The position numbers and the translations under genes are program-made. Shown piece after piece: positions 59,346 to 64,000 of a DNA stretch of 64,000 bases. Under the pieces are notes generated by a model. It searched no databases, was not told where the DNA came from, and worked only from the letters and a program-made list of their open reading frames with translations. The number at the start of each line of letters is the position of its first letter. Positions within the stretch are counted from its first letter, which is position 1. Source of the DNA: Mergibacter septicus (lineage in GTDB: Bacteria; Pseudomonadota; Gammaproteobacteria; Enterobacterales; Pasteurellaceae); the NCBI RefSeq assembly GCF_003265225.1, contig NZ_CP022013.1, positions 1,769,001 through 1,833,000 on the forward strand, in the 5' to 3' direction.

Positions 59346-60464
59346 ATGCTAGCAAAATCTACCCCTCACGCCCCTTTTGCTCGGGCAGTATTAGCGTGGT
59401 ATGACAAATATGGCCGCAAGAATTTACCGTGGCAGCAAAATAAAACTTTATATGGTGTCTGGTTATCTGAGGTAATGTTGCAACAAACTCAGGTGGTTAC
59501 TGTTATTCCTTATTTTCAACGTTTTATCCAAACTTTTCCAACACCAACAGCATTAGCGAATGCAGAGATTGATCAGGTCTTACATCTTTGGACAGGGTTA
59601 GGCTATTATGCTCGAGCAAGGAATTTACATAAAGCTGCACAGCAAATTCGTGATCAATTTCAGGGCGAATTTCCAACCTGCTTTGAACAAGTCTTAAGCC
59701 TACCGGGGATAGGACGAAGTACGGCAGGGGCAATTCTTTCTTCTTGCTTAAATGCACCTTACCCAATTTTAGATGGGAATGTAAAGCGAGTGTTATCACG
59801 CTATTTTGCTATAACTGGTTGGAGTGGTGAGAAAAGCATTGAAAATCGGTTATGGCAATTGAGTGCACAAGTAACACCAAGTACACAAGTGGCTAATTTT
59901 AATCAAGCGATGATGGATATTGGGGCGATAGTGTGTACTCGAACCAAGCCAAAATGTAGTTTATGCCCGCTAGAAAAAGAGTGTGTTGCTAATCAAACAG
60001 GACAACAAGCTCAATTTCCAACTAAAAAGCCGAAAAAAACGCTCCCTGTTCGTCAAAGTTATTTCTTGTTGTTACGGAATGGGCAAAAAGTATTATTAGA
60101 ACAGCGTGAGCTAAGTGGATTATGGGGAGGACTATATTGTTTTCCACAATTTGATAGTCAAGATCAACTTGAACAGGCATTACAGCAGCAAGGAATTAAG
60201 CATTATCAGCACTTGCCTACATTTCGGCATACTTTCAGCCATTTTCATCTCGATATTTATCCAATTGTTGCTGATTATATACCGCAAGAGAGGGAAGCAA
60301 TGGAGAATGATGATTGCTATAAGGTCAAAGAGCGTGAGGGTGAGTATTTAACTAGCATACAAAACCTTCCCAAATATTGGTATGATCTAACACAAACTGA
60401 GGTACACCAAATTGGTCTTGCGACCCCAGTAAAAAATTTATTATTACAGTTACAAGCAATGTAA
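59346..60464 (+). CDS. mutY: Adenine DNA glycosylase MutY
   Basis: Removes A opposite 8-oxoguanine. From this ATG it has 372 residues: [25 protein letters not shown] is quoted in part ([15 protein letters not shown], catalytic Glu), then the helix-hairpin-helix [13 protein letters not shown], the catalytic Asp in the Fe-S side of [12 protein letters not shown], and the 4Fe-4S loop C-x6-C-x2-C-x5-C in [17 protein letters not shown]. The C-terminal Nudix-like 8-oxoG domain is present. An in-frame TTG at 59334 is a less likely start. First gene of mutY-yggX-mltC. Confidence 0.97.
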   Translation: MLAKSTPHAPFARAVLAWYDKYGRKNLPWQQNKTLYGVWLSEVMLQQTQVVTVIPYFQRFIQTFPTPTALANAEIDQVLHLWTGLGYYARARNLHKAAQQIRDQFQGEFPTCFEQVLSLPGIGRSTAGAILSSCLNAPYPILDGNVKRVLSRYFAITGWSGEKSIENRLWQLSAQVTPSTQVANFNQAMMDIGAIVCTRTKPKCSLCPLEKECVANQTGQQAQFPTKKPKKTLPVRQSYFLLLRNGQKVLLEQRELSGLWGGLYCFPQFDSQDQLEQALQQQGIKHYQHLPTFRHTFSHFHLDIYPIVADYIPQEREAMENDDCYKVKEREGEYLTSIQNLPKYWYDLTQTEVHQIGLATPVKNLLLQLQAM

Positions 60465-60494
60465 CAATCTGTGTTTAATTGATAGGAGTTTATT

Positions 60495-60767
60495 ATGTCA
60501 AGAACGGTATTTTGTCATTATTTAAAACAAGAAGCAGAAGGCTTAGATTTTCAACTCTACCCTGGTGATTTAGGCAAACGGATCTTTGATTCGATTAGTA
60601 AACAAGCTTGGAGTGAATGGTTAAAAAAGCAAACAATGCTAGTGAATGAAAAAAAATTAAATATGATGAACGTTGAACATCGTAAGCTATTAGAACAAGA
60701 AATGATAAGTTTCTTATTTGAAGGAAAAGAAATCCATATTGAAGGTTATGTACCACCAACAAAATAG
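60495..60767 (+). CDS. yggX: Iron-trafficking/oxidative protection protein YggX
   Basis: A small protein of 90 residues linked to Fe(II) handling and protection of Fe-S clusters from oxidation. It begins [23 protein letters not shown] (quoted in part: [16 protein letters not shown]) with the conserved Cys6; [17 protein letters not shown] and the [12 protein letters not shown] region are typical. It lies 30 bp after mutY, with TAGGAG upstream, and 8 bp before mltC. Confidence 0.95.
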   Translation: MSRTVFCHYLKQEAEGLDFQLYPGDLGKRIFDSISKQAWSEWLKKQTMLVNEKKLNMMNVEHRKLLEQEMISFLFEGKEIHIEGYVPPTK

Positions 60768-60775
60768 GAAACCCG

Positions 60776-61849
60776 ATGAAAAAACGTTTTGCCTTTTTAA
60801 CTGCTTTTGTGTTTCTTTATGGTTGTAGTAGTCAGGTGCAAAAAGACATCACTTATGATGATGTTTTTAGTAAAGATACGAAAGGGCTGGATATTCTTAC
60901 CAGCCAGTTTTCTCACAATATAGATCAGATCTGGGGCGTAAATGAACTCTTAGTTGCTAGCCGTAAAGATTATGTGAAGTACACTGATAATTATTTAACA
61001 CGCAGCCATATTAGTTTTGATAATGGATTAATTACAGTGGGTACGTTAGGAGATAAAAATCAATTAAAAAGTGCAATTATTCATATTTTATTAATGGGAG
61101 ATGATCCTTCTGGGATTGATTTACTGACTTCAGGGGATACGCCGATTAGTAATAATCCTTTTTTATTTGGGCAAGTCTTAGATCAGCGTAGTAAGCCAAT
61201 TAAAAGCCGTAAAGAAGCCACATTATTTGCTGAATACTTGCTGAAAAATAAATTACAACAGCGTTATCTGCAAAATGGACGCAAAGTAGAATATGTTGTT
61301 ATTCCAATGGTAGCGAATCATATTGCGGTACGTGCAAGGAAATACCTACCTTTTGTCAGAAAAGCTGCTCGCCATTATGGTGTTGATGAAAGCTTGATTT
61401 TAGGCATTATGGAAGTGGAATCAAGTTTTAACCCTTATTCAGTTAGTTATGCCAATGCAATCGGCTTAATGCAAGTTGTACCAGATACTGCAGGGCGTGA
61501 TGTATTTAAGTTAAAAGGCAAGAGTGGTAAACCTTCTCGCCGTTATTTATTTGAACCTCATCGGAATATTGATACAGGAACAGCCTATCTGTGGATTTTA
61601 CAGAATAAATATTTTCAAAATATCACAGATCCAACCTCAAGACGTTATGCTGTGATTGCTGCATATAATAGCGGTGGTGGTGCAGTGTTACGTATTTTTG
61701 ATAATGATCGGGAAAAAGCGATTAAGAAAATGGATAAATTATTACCAGAGCAGTTGTATCAGATTTTAGTTACTAAGCATCCTTCTGCACAGGCAAGAAA
61801 TTATTTGAAAAAAGTTACAGCGGCACAAAAAGGATATAGAAAACGTTAA
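60776..61849 (+). CDS. mltC: Membrane-bound lytic murein transglycosylase C
   Basis: An outer-membrane lipoprotein that cleaves peptidoglycan to 1,6-anhydro-muropeptides. The signal peptide ends in the lipobox LYGC (Cys17). An N-terminal MltC-specific domain precedes the SLT domain, with the catalytic Glu in [16 protein letters not shown], then [18 protein letters not shown] and [14 protein letters not shown]. The 357 residues match E. coli. It follows yggX by 8 bp with GGAAACCCG before the ATG. Confidence 0.96.
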   Translation: MKKRFAFLTAFVFLYGCSSQVQKDITYDDVFSKDTKGLDILTSQFSHNIDQIWGVNELLVASRKDYVKYTDNYLTRSHISFDNGLITVGTLGDKNQLKSAIIHILLMGDDPSGIDLLTSGDTPISNNPFLFGQVLDQRSKPIKSRKEATLFAEYLLKNKLQQRYLQNGRKVEYVVIPMVANHIAVRARKYLPFVRKAARHYGVDESLILGIMEVESSFNPYSVSYANAIGLMQVVPDTAGRDVFKLKGKSGKPSRRYLFEPHRNIDTGTAYLWILQNKYFQNITDPTSRRYAVIAAYNSGGGAVLRIFDNDREKAIKKMDKLLPEQLYQILVTKHPSAQARNYLKKVTAAQKGYRKR

Positions 61850-61936
61850 ATAAATGAAAAAGTGTGGTCTTTTTATTCGTTTTGAGTATAAAACAAGCTA
61901 ACAAGCAAAAAAAGATGATTTTTTTTAAATTAGTGA

Positions 61937-61966
61937 TTGACTTGGAACGTAAAAAAACGTTTAATA
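61937..61966 (+). promoter_or_regulatory. Promoter of tRNA-Phe/tRNA-Asn
   Basis: TTGACT (61937-61942) with an AT-rich -10 (TTTAAT or TTAATA) 17-18 bp downstream, about 22 bp before tRNA-Phe. The spacer contains an AACGT...ACGTT repeat. Confidence 0.5.
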
Positions 61967-61987
61967 CGCACCACACAGAGACGAGCT

Positions 61988-62063
61988 GCCCGGATAGCTC
62001 AGTCGGTAGAGCAGGGGATTGAAAATCCCCGTGTCGGTGGTTCGATTCCGCCTCCGGGCACCA
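61988..62063 (+). tRNA. tRNA-Phe (anticodon GAA)
   Basis: 76 nt with encoded CCA. Acceptor GCCCGGA / TCCGGGC; anticodon loop TTGAAAA gives GAA; T loop TTCGATT. Confidence 0.98.
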
Positions 62064-62067
62064 CTTT

Positions 62068-62143
62068 TCCTCCTTAGTTCAGTCGGTAGAACGGCGGACT
62101 GTTAATCCGTATGTCGCTGGTTCAAGTCCAGCAGGAGGAGCCA
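62068..62143 (+). tRNA. tRNA-Asn (anticodon GTT)
   Basis: 76 nt with encoded CCA, only 4 bp after tRNA-Phe. Acceptor TCCTCCT / AGGAGGA; anticodon loop CTGTTAA gives GTT; T loop TTCAAGT. Confidence 0.98.
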
Positions 62144-62151
62144 AATTCTAG

Positions 62152-62183
62152 AAAAAAGCCTACTTTTTTAAGTAGGCTTTTTT
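62152..62183 (+). terminator. Terminator after tRNA-Asn
   Basis: AAAAAAGCCTACTT / AAGTAGGCTTTTTT, a 14-bp stem with a 4-nt loop ending in T6, 8 bp after the tRNA. Confidence 0.93.
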
Positions 62184-62246
62184 CATATCATCAAACATAT
62201 TTTTAATTTTAACATTGATCGTGTATTTGTTTCGTTTAGATAAATA

Positions 62247-62276
62247 AAAAGCCCAAGTGGTATAACTTAGGCTTTT
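62247..62276 (-). terminator. Terminator of the DyP peroxidase gene
   Basis: AAAAGCCCAAGT / ACTTAGGCTTTT pair with one G-T type mismatch around a 6-nt loop. On the minus strand TTTTTATTT follows, 15 bp after the stop codon. Confidence 0.85.
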
Positions 62277-62291
62277 GAAGAGGGAAATAAA

Positions 62292-63182
62292 TTACGATAA
62301 GTTTAATAACATATCTAATGGTGGAGCAAAATAGTAGCTACCACTGACAGCTTGAGTAAATTCTAATAAGCGATCCGTTTTTCCATCAAGATAGCCATAC
62401 ATACTTAATAATTGCTGTTCAATATTATGTAATCTTGCACAATATGCGATGAAATAAAGCCCATGTTCTCCACTAGCTTTTCCATAAGGTAAACTTTGAC
62501 GTAAAATTTTTAAGCCTTGACCGTTTTCTTTTAAATCCACTCGCCCAACGTGTGAATTTTCTGGCACATCATCAAGTTCAACACTATCAGGTTTGGTTCT
62601 GCCAATCACTTGTTCTTGTTCAGTTTGGCTCATTGTATGCCATTGTGCTAAATGATGTACCCAACGTTGGGTTAAGACATAACTACCACCAGCATCAATA
62701 CCTTGATTAATCGTTGCAACCTGTGGACGATCCTCTCCTTGAGGATTCTCAGTACCATCAACAAAGCCAGTAAAGTCTCGTTCTTCGATCCAACGAAATC
62801 CGTGAGTTTCTTCATCAATACTAATGCTGGTATTAAATAAACGCATAACTTCTAAGGCTAATGAGAAATTAACATCAGGGTGTAATGAAATAATATGGAT
62901 TAGTAAATCTCTCTGTGTTGCTGGTGCAACAAAATCCCCTTTACCTAAAGGCTGAAATGTTTTAAGTTCAGATGCAGTGGTTGATGAATAATGCCGCCAA
63001 GCGGAATGCCCAAATGCAATGACTAAACCTAATTTTGCATCGGGGTGTTGGTGTTGTAAATGGGTTAGTGAAGTATGTATTTCTTTACAAGCTGTTGCGA
63101 CCTTAGCATAATCATTAATCTTCGCTTCAATAAAAATTGCGGCTTTAGAATGTTCTAATAAAATTCCACTTTGTATTTTCAT
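62292..63182 (-). CDS. yfeX: DyP-type heme peroxidase, YfeX-like
   Basis: A 296-residue dye-decolourising peroxidase. The family signature GFVDGTENP carries the distal aspartate of GxxDG; the proximal heme His is likely in ENSHVGRVD, and the distal Arg in ILRQSLPYG. There is no Tat or Sec signal, so it is cytoplasmic and closer to YfeX than to EfeB. YfeX has been proposed to act on porphyrinogens or in heme-iron use; the latter is disputed. It stands alone, divergent from guaB. Confidence 0.9.
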   Translation of the reverse strand: MKIQSGILLEHSKAAIFIEAKINDYAKVATACKEIHTSLTHLQHQHPDAKLGLVIAFGHSAWRHYSSTTASELKTFQPLGKGDFVAPATQRDLLIHIISLHPDVNFSLALEVMRLFNTSISIDEETHGFRWIEERDFTGFVDGTENPQGEDRPQVATINQGIDAGGSYVLTQRWVHHLAQWHTMSQTEQEQVIGRTKPDSVELDDVPENSHVGRVDLKENGQGLKILRQSLPYGKASGEHGLYFIAYCARLHNIEQQLLSMYGYLDGKTDRLLEFTQAVSGSYYFAPPLDMLLNLS

Positions 63183-63298
63183 TATTATTCCTCTATGTTT
63201 AATTAATAAAATGTCATTATCATATAATATAACTTATTTGACTAAATTAGATTGATTAATATCAGACCAAAGGATCTTTTATTTTTAACCAGTAGCCA

Positions 63299-63327
63299 TT
63301 TTCAAATAAGATCAAACTCTGTATAAT
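63299..63327 (+). promoter_or_regulatory. guaB promoter
   Basis: A perfect -10 TATAAT (63322-63327) with TTTTCA (63299-63304) 17 bp upstream; start expected near 63334, about 43 bp before the guaB ATG. A GC-rich GCGACCG discriminator follows. Confidence 0.65.
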
Positions 63328-63376
63328 GCGACCGCAATATTTTTCCTGAACTTAACTTTCTAAAAGAGATATTGCA

Positions 63377-64000
63377 ATGCTTAGAGTAATTAAAGAAGCT
63401 TTAACTTTTGATGATGTATTATTAGTCCCAGCTCATTCAACAGTATTACCTAATACTGCCAATCTTTCCACTCAATTAACCAAAACTATCCGTCTTAATA
63501 TTCCTGTTTTGTCGGCTGCAATGGATACCGTGACAGAAGCTAAATTAGCGATTGCTTTAGCACAAGAAGGTGGTATCGGTTTTATTCATAAAAATATGAG
63601 TATCGAACGCCAAGCGGATCGTGTACGTAAGGTGAAAAAATTTGAAAGTGGCATTGTCAATGATCCAATTACCGTACGTCCAGAGACGACCTTAGCTGAA
63701 GTAGCAGCATTAACCCAAAAGAATAAATTTGCAGGTTATCCCGTAACGACAGAAACAAACGAATTAGTCGGAATTGTAACTGGACGAGATACACGTTTCG
63801 TGTCTGATCTAAGCCAACCTGTTACTGCAGTGATGACTCCTAAAGAACGTCTTGTTACTGTTACAGAAGGGGCATCAAGAGAACAAATTTTTGCATTAAT
63901 GCACAAACACCGTGTTGAAAAAGTGTTAGTTGTCGATGAAGGATTCAAACTAAAAGGTATGATTACCTTAAAAGATTACCAAAAATCGGAACAAAAACCG
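63377..64000 (+). CDS. guaB: IMP dehydrogenase, N-terminal part (3' end outside window)
   Basis: Catalyses the NAD-dependent oxidation of IMP to XMP, the committed step to GMP. 208 residues are visible and the frame is open at the window edge. The barrel start reads [20 protein letters not shown], then [21 protein letters not shown] and [11 protein letters not shown]. Two CBS domains (about residues 93-205) include [19 protein letters not shown] and [13 protein letters not shown]. The catalytic cysteine loop lies beyond the edge. Confidence 0.97.
   Translation, partial: MLRVIKEALTFDDVLLVPAHSTVLPNTANLSTQLTKTIRLNIPVLSAAMDTVTEAKLAIALAQEGGIGFIHKNMSIERQADRVRKVKKFESGIVNDPITVRPETTLAEVAALTQKNKFAGYPVTTETNELVGIVTGRDTRFVSDLSQPVTAVMTPKERLVTVTEGASREQIFALMHKHRVEKVLVVDEGFKLKGMITLKDYQKSEQKP

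Noticed and set aside
61853-61876. AAGTGTGGT after mltC as a Haemophilus-type uptake sequence/terminator
   Set aside because: One mismatch to AAGTGCGGT and only a 6-bp weak hairpin; a single near-match is not evidence, and exact copies were not seen in the window.

Overview
The window is a stretch of chromosome from a low-GC member of the Pasteurellaceae (gammaproteobacteria). This rests on protein similarity to Haemophilus and E. coli orthologues throughout, on family-typical gene neighbourhoods (trmJ-iscRSUA-hscBA-fdx-iscX; dprA divergent from def-fmt-rsmB-trkA; trmB-yggL divergent from mutY-yggX-mltC; comF-nfuA; rlmN-pilF), and on competence-type CRP-S sites in front of dprA, comF and rlmN-pilF. 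I cannot name the genus. Nearly all of the DNA is intact, densely packed core genes. I see no rRNA, prophage, CRISPR array, toxin-antitoxin pair or complete insertion sequence; the only mobile-element-like trace is a palindrome of about 50 bp after rdgC that resembles IS3-family ends.

Layout. 1-3.4 kb: end of corA, then an MFS transporter/proC pair, then rdgC. 3.5-6.6 kb: menaquinone genes menF-menD, with an FNR-like site upstream. 7-11.3 kb: alaA, a VirK/YbjX protein, and argA (possible ARG boxes) with a UDG-fold protein. 11.3-13.8 kb: anaerobic ribonucleotide reductase nrdD-nrdG under a pair of NrdR boxes; NrdD lacks the N-terminal ATP-cone. 14-20.5 kb: cpdB (perfect CRP site, Tat-like leader), hldD, ppa, trmN6, pldB, suhB. 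20.6-27 kb: trmJ and the whole isc iron-sulfur operon with an IscR box. 27-33.8 kb: a duplicated-DUF305 His-rich secreted protein, purB, hflD, rluA, rapA. 34-42.5 kb: pnuC, dprA, def, fmt, rsmB, trkA, trkH, mscL. 42.5-47.8 kb: a HAD phosphatase, comF, nfuA (second IscR box), sodA, rlmN, pilF. 47.9-52 kb: rodZ, ispG, hisS, yfgM. 52-54 kb: three identical tandem tRNA-Lys genes, ridA, argF. 54-58 kb: uvrD with a LexA box, rpoH, a 5-hydroxyisourate hydrolase. 58-64 kb: yggL, trmB, mutY, yggX, mltC, tRNA-Phe, tRNA-Asn, a DyP peroxidase and the first part of guaB.

Regulation readable from the DNA fits together. IscR boxes control iscR and nfuA; NrdR boxes control nrdDG; CRP-S sites mark a natural-competence regulon; LexA controls uvrD; CRP probably controls cpdB; ArgR possibly controls argA. 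An 8-mer, AAAGCGGT, recurs on both strands far more often than base composition predicts and also builds the ppa terminator, which suggests a DNA-uptake-type repeat.

I did not find a convincing undescribed multi-gene system. The points most worth a second look are the ATP-cone-less NrdD, the hydroxyisourate hydrolase ending in Cys instead of Ser, the AAAGCGGT repeat, the IS-end-like palindrome and the tandem DUF305 protein.
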